From Amycolatopsis camponoti (GTDB lineage: Bacteria > Actinomycetota > Actinomycetes > Mycobacteriales > Pseudonocardiaceae), in NCBI RefSeq assembly GCF_902497555.1, contig NZ_CABVGP010000002.1:2926501-2990500 (forward strand): a stretch of 64,000 bases of DNA, given 5' to 3'. Within the stretch, counting starts at the first letter, position 1. Every line of letters starts with the position of its first letter. The position numbers were made by a program, and so were the translations under genes. Shown piece by piece: positions 50,322 through 59,655 of this stretch. The notes under the pieces are model-generated. The model was not told the origin of the DNA. It did not search any database and was given only the letters and a program-made list of their open reading frames with translations.

Positions 50322-51680
50322 CGCGGTGGCCGACCCGGTGAGGAGGTGTCCGCCGGGCGGCGATTCGGCTCGGGCCGGGCGGCCGACGCCGCTCCAGGTG
50401 AAGCCGGCCTGGGCGAGGACGGACGGGTCGAGGAGGTTGCGGGTGTCGACCACGGCCGGGGTGCGCACGCAGGCGGCCAGGCGGGGCCAGTCCAGGCGCC
50501 GGAACTCGGGCCACTCGGTGAGGACCACGATCGCGTCCGCGTCGGCCGCGGCCTGGTAGGCGTCGCTCGCCACGGCCAGCGGGAGCCGGTCGTCGGCGGG
50601 GGACACCGCCGGGTCGAACGCGACCACGTCGGCCCCGGCCTGGCGCAGCAGCGCGGCGACCGCCAAGGACGGCGAGTCCCGGAGGTCATCGGTGCCCGCC
50701 TTGAACGTCAGGCCCAGCAAGGCCAGTTTCACCTTGCTGAGCGACCCCGTACGGCTGCCCGTGACGGCGAGGCGGATCTTGTCGACCATCCGCTTGTGCT
50801 GACGGCTGTTGGTGTCGATGGCCGCCCGGACGAGCCGGAACTCGAAGTCGGCGGAGTCGGCCAGCTGCAGCAGCGCGGAAGTGTCCTTCGGCAGGCAGGA
50901 ACCTCCCCAGCCCGGCCCGGGGGACAGGAACTTCTGGCCGATGCGGCGGTCGTACCCCATGCCTTCGGTGACGTCGACGACGTCGGCTCCGACGCGCTCG
51001 CAGAGTTCCGCCACCGCGTTCACGTAGGACAGCTTCATCGCCAGGAAACAGTTGGCGGCGTACTTGATCAGCTCGGCGGACGGGCCGTCGGTCAGCACGG
51101 TCGGCGCACCGAGACGCGCGTACAGCGCCGCGACCCGCTCGGCCGCGTCCTGGCGCGCGGACCCGACCACGATCCGGTCCGGGTGCAGGAAGTCGTGCAC
51201 CGCCGTGCCTTCACGCAGGAACTCCGGGTTGGACACCACCGCGACGTCCTCGCGGTCCAGCAGCTGCGTGATCCGGTCCCCGGTGCCGACGGGCACGGTG
51301 GACTTGGTCACCAGGACGCAGTCCGGGGGCAGGAGCGTGCGGATTTCGTCCACCACCGCCTCGAGGACACCGAGATCGGCCAGGCCGCCCGCACCCATGG
51401 GCGTCGGGACGCAGAGGAAGACGATCTCGACCGGCCGGGTGCCCTGTTCGAACGCGGCCCCGGCCTCGGTGACCCAGGTGAGCCGGCCCGCGGCGGTGCC
51501 GTCGGCGACCAGGTCGGCCAGTTCCGGTTCCAGGATGTCGACCTGACCCTTGCGCAACCGGTCCACCTTGTCCCGGTCCGAGTCGGCGCACACCACGGAG
51601 TGGCCGAGCGACGCCAGGCAGGCGCCGGTGGTGAGTCCGACGTACCCGGTTCCGATGACGGCGACGTTTCGAGCGAACAT
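50313..51680 (-). CDS. UDP-glucose 6-dehydrogenase family protein
   Basis: The 455-residue protein has NAD motif VIGTGYVGLTTGACLA, the VPTPMGAGG loop, the catalytic cysteine in GPGWGGSCLPKD (near residue 261) and the C-terminal LGLTFKAGTDDLRDSPSL. It oxidises a UDP-sugar (glucose or a related hexose) to the uronic acid, which the neighbouring glycosyltransferases could use. It is the last gene of a four-gene leftward operon. Confidence 0.9.
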   Translation of the reverse strand: MFARNVAVIGTGYVGLTTGACLASLGHSVVCADSDRDKVDRLRKGQVDILEPELADLVADGTAAGRLTWVTEAGAAFEQGTRPVEIVFLCVPTPMGAGGLADLGVLEAVVDEIRTLLPPDCVLVTKSTVPVGTGDRITQLLDREDVAVVSNPEFLREGTAVHDFLHPDRIVVGSARQDAAERVAALYARLGAPTVLTDGPSAELIKYAANCFLAMKLSYVNAVAELCERVGADVVDVTEGMGYDRRIGQKFLSPGPGWGGSCLPKDTSALLQLADSADFEFRLVRAAIDTNSRQHKRMVDKIRLAVTGSRTGSLSKVKLALLGLTFKAGTDDLRDSPSLAVAALLRQAGADVVAFDPAVSPADDRLPLAVASDAYQAAADADAIVVLTEWPEFRRLDWPRLAACVRTPAVVDTRNLLDPSVLAQAGFTWSGVGRPARAESPPGGHLLTGSATASR

Positions 51681-51689
51681 GCTGGATCC

Positions 51690-52559
51690 TCACTGGACTT
51701 GGCGGGTCTCGAGCCGGTCGCCGAACCCGGGGAGCAGACGGAGGGTGCCGAGACCGCGGTCGAACCGGACGGCCCCGGCCCGGTCGAGCTCGGTCAGCCA
51801 GCCGGTCATCGGCCAGAAACCGTGGCGACGGTGGAAAAGCCGGGCGTTGGCCACCAGTTCGCGGACGTGCCGCGGCTCGTGCCGGCTGGGTGGGTGGTAC
51901 TGGTGGTAGACGGTGGCGCCGCCGACCCAGGCCAGCCGGGCGCCGCGCGCGGCGGCCCGCAGGGCGAAGTCGGTGTCTTCGGCGCCGTAGCCCGCGAACT
52001 GTTCGCAGAACCCGCCGAAGCGTCGCCAGTCGTCCCGCAGGAGCGCGAAGGACAACGACCAGAACAGCTCGAACCGCTGGTCGTCCAGCAGGATCTCGCC
52101 CTCGTCCGGCGCCGGCCTGCCTTCGTGCGGGCGAGCCAGCCGGGCGAGCTCGCGCGGCGCGGGGTACCCGCCGGGTGGGGGCGGCGGCAGGTACGCCACG
52201 GGCCCGCACAGCAGTGTCGCCGGGGGAACCCGGCTCGCCGCGGCGGCGTAGCGGGCCAGCGAGCCGGGACCGGGAACGCAGTCGACGTCGAGGAAGATCA
52301 GCAGCTCGGCCTCCCGGTCGAGAGCCGCGCGCGCCCCGGCGTTGCGGGCCGCGGCCAGGGGCAGCCCCCGGGGTCCGGGGCGGACGGTGACCAGTTCGAG
52401 GGCCGGTGCCGAGGGGCTGGGACGCAGCTGGGGGACATCGGCCATGGTGACGACGACGTGCACTTCGGCGTCGGCGGCGTCGAGAGCGTCTCGTTGCCGT
52501 TGGAGGTGGGAGTCCCGCCCGGCCGTGATGGTGACGACGGCGGTGCGCGGGCGCTTCAC
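51690..52559 (-). CDS. Family 2 glycosyltransferase
   Basis: The 289-residue protein has a GT-A fold: LLIFLDVDCVPGPGSLARY with the DxD metal site, and YGAEDTDFALRAAARGARLAWVG with the acidic catalytic motif. The GTG start overlaps the upstream gene's stop (52556-52559). The C-terminal domain includes FHRRHGFWPMTGW. It transfers a sugar from a nucleotide donor; donor and acceptor are unknown. Confidence 0.85.
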   Translation of the reverse strand: MKRPRTAVVTITAGRDSHLQRQRDALDAADAEVHVVVTMADVPQLRPSPSAPALELVTVRPGPRGLPLAAARNAGARAALDREAELLIFLDVDCVPGPGSLARYAAAASRVPPATLLCGPVAYLPPPPPGGYPAPRELARLARPHEGRPAPDEGEILLDDQRFELFWSLSFALLRDDWRRFGGFCEQFAGYGAEDTDFALRAAARGARLAWVGGATVYHQYHPPSRHEPRHVRELVANARLFHRRHGFWPMTGWLTELDRAGAVRFDRGLGTLRLLPGFGDRLETRQVQ

Positions 52560-53581
52560 CGGGACCGCGCCAGGTCGCTCAGTGCGGCCGCGGCACGTTC
52601 CGCCCCGTCGCCGGGTGACCACGGCGCCCAGTCGCCGCCGCGGGCCTGCGCCTCGGCCAGCACCCCGGGCCACCGGGGCGGAGCCGGCCAGGACCGTTCG
52701 ACCACTCCCAGCGAAGCGCGGACCAAGGCCTCCGCGGTGGCTTCCTGCTCGTCGAACGGCCGCGGCTGGGGGATGACGACGGCGGGCCGCCGGGCGGCGG
52801 CCACTTCGGCGAGAGCGTTCTGACCGGCGTGCGTGACCACGACACCGGCCTCGGTGAGCAGCGGCCACGGGTCGGCCACCCACCCGTGGTGGTGGAGGTT
52901 GGGCGGGTGGTCCTCGCGAGACTCCTCAGGCCGGATCGGGCCCGCGATGTCCCACTGCCATCGCGGGGTCGCCGCCGCGGCGGCGTGCAGCTGGGTCATC
53001 GACACCGCCAGACCGCCCGACCCCCACAGCACGAGCGCGCGTCGCACCGCGCCGGCCGGGGACGTGGCCCGTCCGTCGAAGCGGGAGAACGCGCCCACGT
53101 GCACGGTTTTGGCCGGCCATGCGGACGGCCAGTCCGGCGCGGGCCGCCGAGGCCACGGCGCGAGGATCGACTCGGCCAGGTCGTAGGCCGTGCGGTGGGC
53201 CCGGTCGGTCCGCCGTCCCGGCTGGGCGACGACGACCACCGGCACCCCGTGCAGGCGGCCCAGCAGCGCGATCTCGACCGACACGTCGACCACCAGCAGC
53301 CGAACCGCGTGCCGGTGCAGCTCCGCGCTCACCAGGGCCATGCGGTCGCGCAGGCCCGGGTGCCGCCGGGGCGCCCAGTGCAGCGTGCCACCGGCGGTGA
53401 CGTCGTCCTGAGCGGCATCGACTCCATCGGCGTCGCCGGGCAGCGTGGTCCACCGGCCGGGCCAATCGGCGGGCGCGGGCAGGGTGGAGAGCCCGAGCAC
53501 GTCCTGGCCGAGGCGTCGGGCGATGGCGGTGGCCCGTTGGAGGTGTCCGGAGCCGTGGTGGTGTACGTAGTAGGCGATCAC
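52556..53581 (-). CDS. MurG-like GT-B glycosyltransferase
   Basis: The 341-residue protein opens with IAYYVHHHGSGHLQRATAIARRLG, the N-terminal glycine-rich acceptor loop of MurG-type (GT28/GT1) enzymes, and has a C-terminal donor site with VVVTHAGQNALAEVAAARRPAVVIPQPRPFDEQEATA. The GTG at 53581 overlaps the preceding stop. It probably acts at the membrane face on a lipid or protein acceptor. Confidence 0.85.
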   Translation of the reverse strand: MIAYYVHHHGSGHLQRATAIARRLGQDVLGLSTLPAPADWPGRWTTLPGDADGVDAAQDDVTAGGTLHWAPRRHPGLRDRMALVSAELHRHAVRLLVVDVSVEIALLGRLHGVPVVVVAQPGRRTDRAHRTAYDLAESILAPWPRRPAPDWPSAWPAKTVHVGAFSRFDGRATSPAGAVRRALVLWGSGGLAVSMTQLHAAAAATPRWQWDIAGPIRPEESREDHPPNLHHHGWVADPWPLLTEAGVVVTHAGQNALAEVAAARRPAVVIPQPRPFDEQEATAEALVRASLGVVERSWPAPPRWPGVLAEAQARGGDWAPWSPGDGAERAAAALSDLARSR

Positions 53582-54750
53582 GTCCGCAGCTCCCGGTAGA
53601 TCCGCACGTACCCGTCGACCATCCGGTCCACCGAACACGTCGCCTCCGCCCGCCGGCGCGCCGCGGCGCGGTCCAGCGTCACCGCCCGCGTGAGGGCGGT
53701 GGCGAGCCCCGTCACGTCGTCGGGGGCGGCGAGGACACCGGTGTGCTCGTCGAGGATTTCGGGCAACGCACCCCGGGCGAACCCGGCGACCGGCGTGCCG
53801 CAGGCGAGTGCTTCCGCGACCACCAGTCCGTAGGGCTCCTCCCAGCGCGGGGACACCACGGCGACGCTCGCCGAACCGACCAGCCGGACCAGGTCGAGGT
53901 GGGTGAGGTGGCCCAGGTACTCGACCTCACCGCCCAGCAGCGGCTCGATCCGGTGCCGGAAGTACTCGGTGTCCGGTCGCGGCCCGGCCAGCCTGAGCCC
54001 GGTACCGGCGGCCAGCGCGGCTTCGATGGCCAGCTCGGGCCCCTTCTCCGGCACCATGCGGCCGAACCAGACGGGCGGCTCGCCCCCGGGGCCGGGAACC
54101 CACCGGTCCAGGTCGACCCCGTTGTGCACCACGGAAACCGCCGGCACCAGCGACGACCACTGCCGTGCGGTGTGGGCGCTGACGGCGGCGAAACGGGTGT
54201 GGCCGGGGGAGCGGAGCCGGATCGCCGACTCCAGCCAGGGGGTGGGCGGGGTGTGCAGCGTGGTCAGCATCGGGGTGCCCAGGGTCGGCGCCATGGCGAT
54301 GGGCAGGTAGTGCAGCGAGTTGTTGTGCACCACGTCGCAGTCCGCGGCCGCGGCGAGGTCGAGCATCAGGCCGAGGTAGGCGTGGTGCTCGGCCATGAAG
54401 TAGTCGGCGGGCATGCTGACGTCGAGCCGGGCCTGCGCCGACAACCCCGGCAGCACCGGCATCGCCTTGACGCCCAGCGCCGGATCGGACCCGGTCCCGC
54501 CGAAGACCGTCACCTCGTGACCCCGTTTCCGCAGCCCGGTGGCCAGCTGCCAGGTGTGCGCCTCCAGACCGCCCGCGAACGGTTCACGGATGGGGTAGCG
54601 CGCCGAGGCGACCAGGCCGATCGACAGCACGGGGCCGGGGTGGCTCTCGCGTTCCGGCCGGTCCGCGACGGGGACGGACCGAGCACGGCCGGCCGGTCCC
54701 GTCGCCGGGTCCCGCCGGCCCCGATCCACTGTGGGTGTTGCGCGTACCAC
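53578..54750 (-). CDS. Family 4 glycosyltransferase
   Basis: The 390-residue protein has a GT-B fold with an N-terminal FAGGLEAHTWQLATGLRKRGHEVTVFGG and a C-terminal SVAVVSPRWEEPYGLVVAEALACGTPVAGFARGALPEIL motif carrying the ExxxxxxxE donor site. The GTG at 54750 is chosen because GAAGGAG lies 8 nt upstream; the frame extends to 54816 and a GTG at 54630 is also possible. It is the first gene of the leftward glycan operon. Confidence 0.83.
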   Translation of the reverse strand: MVRATPTVDRGRRDPATGPAGRARSVPVADRPERESHPGPVLSIGLVASARYPIREPFAGGLEAHTWQLATGLRKRGHEVTVFGGTGSDPALGVKAMPVLPGLSAQARLDVSMPADYFMAEHHAYLGLMLDLAAAADCDVVHNNSLHYLPIAMAPTLGTPMLTTLHTPPTPWLESAIRLRSPGHTRFAAVSAHTARQWSSLVPAVSVVHNGVDLDRWVPGPGGEPPVWFGRMVPEKGPELAIEAALAAGTGLRLAGPRPDTEYFRHRIEPLLGGEVEYLGHLTHLDLVRLVGSASVAVVSPRWEEPYGLVVAEALACGTPVAGFARGALPEILDEHTGVLAAPDDVTGLATALTRAVTLDRAAARRRAEATCSVDRMVDGYVRIYRELRT

Positions 54751-55060
54751 CGCCTGTGCTCCTTCTGCAGGATTTGCTCGTTCACCACTTCTTGGGCGGC
54801 CGGTGCGGGCAGGCAAGCACCCGGTGATCGACGCACACCGGCTTTCCTCCCGCTATTCGATCCGCTCGACAATTACCGGATGCGCACGACAACTCGATCG
54901 GAGTGGTTCCCCGCCGCCGGGCCGGTAAACACGGATTCCGTGGATCTTCGCGGAGCACTCTGTGGTGCGGGAACGACCAGGATGGCGGAAGTCCACCGTG
55001 GACCGGCAGCCGCGCGTCCCGCTGGTGTTTATCGGCCGGAGGAGTGGATACACACCCCGC
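54751..55060. promoter_or_regulatory. Divergent intergenic region of the glycan cluster
   Basis: This 310-bp stretch separates two divergent glycosyltransferase operons. It is noticeably less GC-rich than its surroundings around 54840-54900 and presumably holds promoters for both sides. I see no convincing -35/-10 pair, palindrome or coding frame. GGAGGAG at 55038-55044 is 16 nt from the GTG at 55061. Confidence 0.35.
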
Positions 55061-56113
55061 GTGAATAGGCCGTTGATGGTTGCCTCGGTTCCGGCGGGCC
55101 ATTCTTACGTACGCAATATTTCGGACGCACGGGCGACGCCGGAGTTCCGGGTGCTGCCCGATCCGCCGGTGCCCGGGGCAGCCGCCGGCGAGTGGTGGCC
55201 CCACCGGTCACTGGAACCCGCGTGGCTGCACGCCCACCACGATCGATTCGACCTGCTGCACCTGCATTTCGGCTACGAGCACCGGTCCACTTCGGAGCTG
55301 AGGGCGACCGTCGAAGCCGTGCGCGCGCAGGGGAAGCCGCTCGTGCTGACGGTCCACGATCTGCGCAACCCGCACCAGGCCGATCCCGGCCCGCACCGCG
55401 CCGCCCTGGACGTCCTGGTTCCCGCGGCCGACGCGGTGATCACCTTGACCCCCGGCGCGGCCGCCCGGATCGCCGGCGAGTGGGGACGCCGCGCGAAAGT
55501 CGTTCCGCACCCCCACGTCGTGGAACCGGCCCGCGCCCGACTTGCTTCCCGTCGTGGTGCCGATGACTCCTTCGTCGTCGGGGTGCACGCGAAGAGCATG
55601 CGCGCGAACTGCGACGCCGCGGCCGTCGCCGAACAGCTGGCCCGCACCGTCGCCACCTTGCCCGGGGCCCGGTTGCTGGTCCACGCGCACGACGACGATG
55701 GCGGCCGGCGGGCCGCCGGGGAATTGGCACGGCGAGGCGTTCCGGTCACCCTGCGGCCGCGGTTCTCCGACGCCGAGTTGTTCGACTACCTCGAAAGCCT
55801 GGACGTCTCCGTGCTCCCGCACCGGTTCGGCACCCACTCGGGGTGGCTGGAAGCCTGCTACGACCTGGGCACCACGGTTCTGGCGCCGGATTGCGGGTTC
55901 TTCGACGAGCAGGCGCCGTGCCTGCTGTACCACCGCACCGAGACCGAAGTGGACCGCCGCAGCCTGGATCGAACGCTGCGGCACGCCTACGAGCGTCGCC
56001 CGCGGTGGCACGCCGACCCGCGGCGGAGGGCGGCCGAGCGCGACGTGATCGTCGCCGCCCACCTGGCCGTCTACCGCGCGGTGACCGGGGTGGCGGCGGG
56101 CGGGCCGCGGTGA
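55061..56113 (+). CDS. Glycosyltransferase-like protein (GT-B fold)
   Basis: The 350-residue protein has features of GT4-type proteins: an N-terminal half with LLHLHFGYEHRS and PLVLTVHDLRNPH, and a C-terminal half with SDAELFDYLESLDVSVLPHRFGTHSGWLEACYDLGTTVLAPDCGFFDEQ. The start is uncertain: GTG 55061 is chosen, but the best ribosome-binding site is 16 nt away, and the frame is open to 54962. The stop overlaps the next gene (56110-56113). Confidence 0.75.
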   Translation: MNRPLMVASVPAGHSYVRNISDARATPEFRVLPDPPVPGAAAGEWWPHRSLEPAWLHAHHDRFDLLHLHFGYEHRSTSELRATVEAVRAQGKPLVLTVHDLRNPHQADPGPHRAALDVLVPAADAVITLTPGAAARIAGEWGRRAKVVPHPHVVEPARARLASRRGADDSFVVGVHAKSMRANCDAAAVAEQLARTVATLPGARLLVHAHDDDGGRRAAGELARRGVPVTLRPRFSDAELFDYLESLDVSVLPHRFGTHSGWLEACYDLGTTVLAPDCGFFDEQAPCLLYHRTETEVDRRSLDRTLRHAYERRPRWHADPRRRAAERDVIVAAHLAVYRAVTGVAAGGPR

Positions 56114-57099
56114 GGGTGCACACGTACGCACCCGGCCCGGCCGGCCACGGGGTGGTCCGGCACGCACGCTCGGTGGCCCGGCTGTGCGCCTCCCGCGGGG
56201 CGCGGGAGACCGACCACGAACCGGACCTTACCCACGCCCACTTCACCGACGCCTTGTTCGGGCCGACGATCGAAGAAGCGGCCCGGGACTACCGGAGCTG
56301 GGCCGCACGCGCGCGACGTCCGCTCGTGGTCACGCTGCACGACGTCCCGGACCCCGCCGGCCGCGGCCGGCGCGACGTGGCGCGGTCCGCCGGCTACGCG
56401 GCCGTCGTGGCAGCCAGCGACGCCGTCGTCGTCTCCGCCGAGCACGAAGCCCGCAAGATCACCCGGCTCACCGGTGCGGCGCCCCACCACATCGACCTTC
56501 CGCTGCCCGCGGAACCGGGCCACGGCCCGGGCGATGTCCCGGACGGCGTGACGTCGTCGCTGGTCGTGCTCGGCTACCTCTACCCCGGGAAGGGACATCG
56601 TGAGGCGATCGAGGTGGCCGAGGTGGTGGGCCGGCGCCGGCCCGGCGGTCCGCCCGGGGTGCTCGCCGCGGGCACCGCGAGCGCCGGCCACCGCGACCTG
56701 GAAGACGAGTTGCGCGAGTACGCCGAGGCCCGCCGCGTCCCGTTCGCGATCACCGGTCACCTGAGCGACTCCCGGTTCGCGGCGGTGACGCGGGCGGCAG
56801 GAGTGCCGGTGGTCCTCAACAGCGAGGTCAGCGCCAGCGGTTCGTTGTTGTCCTGGCTGTCGTGCCGGCGGCGGCCCATCACGTCGGCGGGTCCGTACAG
56901 CCGCGAGATCGGGCGCCGCTACCCCGGCCACCTCCTGCCGGCGGAGACCCGGGCCGAGGTGGCCGACCAGGTCGCCCGGGCGCTCGACGAACCGCACCTG
57001 ACGCGGCTGCCGTACTACCCGCGCTGGCGTGACGTCGGCGCCGAGCACGTCGCGCTCTACCGATCGGTGCTGGCCCGGAGCCGGGTGCTCTCGTGCTGA
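56110..57099 (+). CDS. Second glycosyltransferase-like protein
   Basis: The 329-residue protein resembles its upstream neighbour in plan: VRVHTYAPGPAGHGVVRHARSVARL at the start, PLVVTLHDVPDPAGRGRRD, a turn motif LVVLGYLYPGKGHREAIEVAEVV typical of GT4 donor domains, and VVLNSEVSASGSLLSWLSCRRRPI. The GTG start overlaps the preceding stop. It probably forms a pair with the previous protein in building the same glycan. Confidence 0.78.
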   Translation: MRVHTYAPGPAGHGVVRHARSVARLCASRGARETDHEPDLTHAHFTDALFGPTIEEAARDYRSWAARARRPLVVTLHDVPDPAGRGRRDVARSAGYAAVVAASDAVVVSAEHEARKITRLTGAAPHHIDLPLPAEPGHGPGDVPDGVTSSLVVLGYLYPGKGHREAIEVAEVVGRRRPGGPPGVLAAGTASAGHRDLEDELREYAEARRVPFAITGHLSDSRFAAVTRAAGVPVVLNSEVSASGSLLSWLSCRRRPITSAGPYSREIGRRYPGHLLPAETRAEVADQVARALDEPHLTRLPYYPRWRDVGAEHVALYRSVLARSRVLSC

Positions 57100-58391
57100 G
57101 CGACGTCCTGGTCCCGCGCAACCGCTGGGATCTGCTGGCCGGGTATCCACGACAGGTCCCCACGGTGACCGTGATCGTGACGCACTACGAGCAGCACCAC
57201 CTCCTGAGCCGCATGGCTTCGGCGCTGCGCCGCCAGACCTTGCGCCCGGCCCGGGTCGTGCTCGCCGACGACGGCTCGGCGCGCACCCCCGGCTTCGCCG
57301 TACCCGGCGTCGAAACCGTGGTGGTCAGCCAGCCGGACGAGGGTTTCCGCGCCGGAGCCGTCCGGAACCTGGCCGCCCGGCGGAGCGTGGGCGAAGTACT
57401 GGTCTTCCTCGACGCGGACACCGTGCCGGAGGCCGGGTACGTCGAGGAGATCGTCCGGCACATCGCCTTGTGTCCCGACGTGCTGGCGGTGGGACGGCGC
57501 CGGCACGCCTCCTTCGCCGGGCTGGCCCATGACCGGCAACCAGCTGCCTCGGCCGCACTGGCGGAGCCCGCCTGGTTGCGGGACGCCTACGCCGCTTCGG
57601 AAAACCTGCTGCACGCCGACGGCCGCAGCTTCCGGTTCGTGATCGGCGCGGTGCTCGCGTGCCGGCGCGACCTCTTCCACGACCTGGCCGGCTTCGACGA
57701 GCGGTTCGTCGGGTACGGCGGGGAGGACTGGGATCTCGCGTACCGGGCGTGGAACGCGGGCGCGGTGCTGGTGCACGAGCGGGCCGCCGTCGCGTGGCAC
57801 GACGGGCCGGACTGGGCCGGCCGGGGCGGGGAGGCCGAGGTCATGGACCACCAGAGCGCCCGGCTGGCGGCGGTGATCCCCGAGCCGTCCACCCGGGGCG
57901 CCCCGATGCCCGGGACGATCCCCGATGTGCTCGTCGACGTGCACGCCGCCGGGCCTTTCGGCGACACCGTGCGCACCGTGCACTCGCTGCTGCGCCAGAC
58001 CCACCGCGACCTGGGGATCCGGCTGTCCGCCCCGGACGAGCGCCTTCGGGAGACCTACGCGGCGGTGGTGCGCACGGAACCGTGGAGCGGAGACCAGCTC
58101 CGCCGGGCCCGGGTCCGCGTCGACGTCCACGAGCCGCTGCCGGCCGCCGCGGTCGAGCGCGCCGTGACGATGATCGCGGAGTCCGACGTCGGCCGGGTCG
58201 ACCTCGTCCGCGAGGGGCGGCGGCTGGGGGTCGCGTGGTCGACCCGCGCCCTCGGACGCGCGCGCCGCTGGTCCGCGCGCTTCGAGACCGACGACGTCAT
58301 CGACCGCGCCTTCGGGCGACGCCGGCTCTCCCTCGACGGGGCGGACGACCGGACCACGACGTTGGCCGGCTTCTTCGCCGGCTGGACGTGA
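57093..58391 (+). CDS. Family 2 glycosyltransferase with C-terminal extension
   Basis: The 432-residue protein has a GT-A domain in the first 270 residues: VTVIVTHYEQHHLLSRMASALRRQTL, EVLVFLDADTVPEAGYVEEI (DxD) and GYGGEDWDLAYRAWNAGAVLVHE. The remaining 160 residues are a separate region of unknown fold with RLRETYAAVVRTEPW and a C-terminal TLAGFFAGWT. The GTG start overlaps the upstream gene by 7 bp. It is convergent with the FkbM gene. Confidence 0.85.
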   Translation: MLSDVLVPRNRWDLLAGYPRQVPTVTVIVTHYEQHHLLSRMASALRRQTLRPARVVLADDGSARTPGFAVPGVETVVVSQPDEGFRAGAVRNLAARRSVGEVLVFLDADTVPEAGYVEEIVRHIALCPDVLAVGRRRHASFAGLAHDRQPAASAALAEPAWLRDAYAASENLLHADGRSFRFVIGAVLACRRDLFHDLAGFDERFVGYGGEDWDLAYRAWNAGAVLVHERAAVAWHDGPDWAGRGGEAEVMDHQSARLAAVIPEPSTRGAPMPGTIPDVLVDVHAAGPFGDTVRTVHSLLRQTHRDLGIRLSAPDERLRETYAAVVRTEPWSGDQLRRARVRVDVHEPLPAAAVERAVTMIAESDVGRVDLVREGRRLGVAWSTRALGRARRWSARFETDDVIDRAFGRRRLSLDGADDRTTTLAGFFAGWT

Positions 58392-58397
58392 CGACGC

Positions 58398-59177
58398 TCA
58401 GGCCCGCGCGGCGGTCACGATGTGGTGCCGCAGATCCGGCGACATCATCGCCGGCACCCGCCGGCCGCACTCGAAGCCGTGCCGGGTGAGCAGGCGTTCG
58501 ACCTCGCGCACCCGGTCGTCGACATCGTGCACTTCCACGACCAGCGCGGCGATTCGCGGCCAGTCCCGCTCGTCGATGCCGTGCAGCACTTCCAGTTCCG
58601 CGCCCTCGACGTCCACCTTGACGAGGTCGATCCGCGGTGCTTCCGGCGGCAGGACGCTCGAGAGCCGGACGACCTCGACCTCGACGAGGTCGGTGCTCAG
58701 CATCTCGTCGGCCAGTCGCGGGTCGGTCTGGGTCTCCCGCATCTCCGCCACCCAGTGCGCGGGCTTCTCCCACGGCCGGCCGGTCGAATTGGCCGACAGG
58801 TGCCGGTACGCGGTCAAGACCGCCCGGCCGTCGCGGCGCCCGAGAGCGGCTTCGACGACACGCACCGACCCGGGGGCGAGGCCGGCCAGGTTGGCCCGCA
58901 GCAGGGCGCAGGTCGCGGGAACCGGTTCCACGACGACGAGCCGGGCGTCCGGACACAGCCCGGCGACGCGCAGCGCGAACAACCCGATGTTCGCGCCCGC
59001 GTCGACGACCACCGCGTCCGGCCGCAGGGGCGGGAGATCGCGGAGGTAGTCGTCGTGGGTGAAGATCTCGTGGTAGAGGTAGTGCGCCTCGCCCGCCGCC
59101 CAGGGACCGGGCCGGGTCAGCACCTCGAGATCGTCGGCGACGCGCACGCGCGCCGGATCGGTTCCTTCGTGCCCCAT
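58398..59177 (-). CDS. FkbM-family methyltransferase
   Basis: The 259-residue protein has the S-adenosylmethionine site VVVDAGANIGLFALRVAGL, the following acidic strand ARLVVVEPVPATCALLRANL and the FkbM motif IDLVKVDVEGAELEVLHGI. It should methylate a hydroxyl of a sugar or other group, likely a step of the glycan made by the neighbouring enzymes. The ATG at 59177 is the first methionine after a polar region of uncertain coding value. Confidence 0.83.
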   Translation of the reverse strand: MGHEGTDPARVRVADDLEVLTRPGPWAAGEAHYLYHEIFTHDDYLRDLPPLRPDAVVVDAGANIGLFALRVAGLCPDARLVVVEPVPATCALLRANLAGLAPGSVRVVEAALGRRDGRAVLTAYRHLSANSTGRPWEKPAHWVAEMRETQTDPRLADEMLSTDLVEVEVVRLSSVLPPEAPRIDLVKVDVEGAELEVLHGIDERDWPRIAALVVEVHDVDDRVREVERLLTRHGFECGRRVPAMMSPDLRHHIVTAARA

Positions 59178-59218
59178 GGACCCGCACCATGACCTCTCGT
59201 GTGGTTTCGGAAGACGCG

Positions 59219-59569
59219 TCACCTCGTGGCACTTCCCGGAGACCGGGCGGGATCGCGGCCCGTGGCCTGCCGAGCCTCGTAGCGGTCGACCGCGGCCCGG
59301 ACCGCCGCACGGGCGCCGGGCGCCATCACCACACCGGGGTTTCCGATCCGCAGCAGCGGCGTCCGGTACCAGAAGGAATCGAACAGCCAGTTCACCGCGC
59401 GCACCACCGCCAGTTCGGCGCGGGTCACGGCCTGCCATCCCGGTCGAGCGAGCCGGTTGAGCAGAAGGCGTTGGTGCCGCGGCAGATTTCCGATGACGGT
59501 TTCGACGTCTTCGCGCACCTGGGGGCTGTCGATCCAGTCCCGTTTCGTCGAGTTGTCGCCGGTGCTCAT
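59219..59569 (-). CDS. Small protein of unknown function
   Basis: The 116-residue protein starts at an ATG with CGGAGG 5 nt upstream. It has a helical first half with SPQVREDVETVIGNLPRHQRLLLNRLARPGWQ, a central hydrophobic-aromatic stretch (VRAVNWLFDSFWYRTPLLRIG) and a basic tail. I do not recognise a family. It ends 41 bp before the FkbM gene in the same direction and may be part of the same transcript. Confidence 0.6.
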   Translation of the reverse strand: MSTGDNSTKRDWIDSPQVREDVETVIGNLPRHQRLLLNRLARPGWQAVTRAELAVVRAVNWLFDSFWYRTPLLRIGNPGVVMAPGARAAVRAAVDRYEARQATGRDPARSPGSATR

Positions 59570-59655
59570 GGGCGCCTCCGGCTGGCCATGGGGAAGGACA
59601 TGGACTTCCCATACCCGGCCCGGCCGCGGACAAACGACGGGAGGCACAGGTGTGT

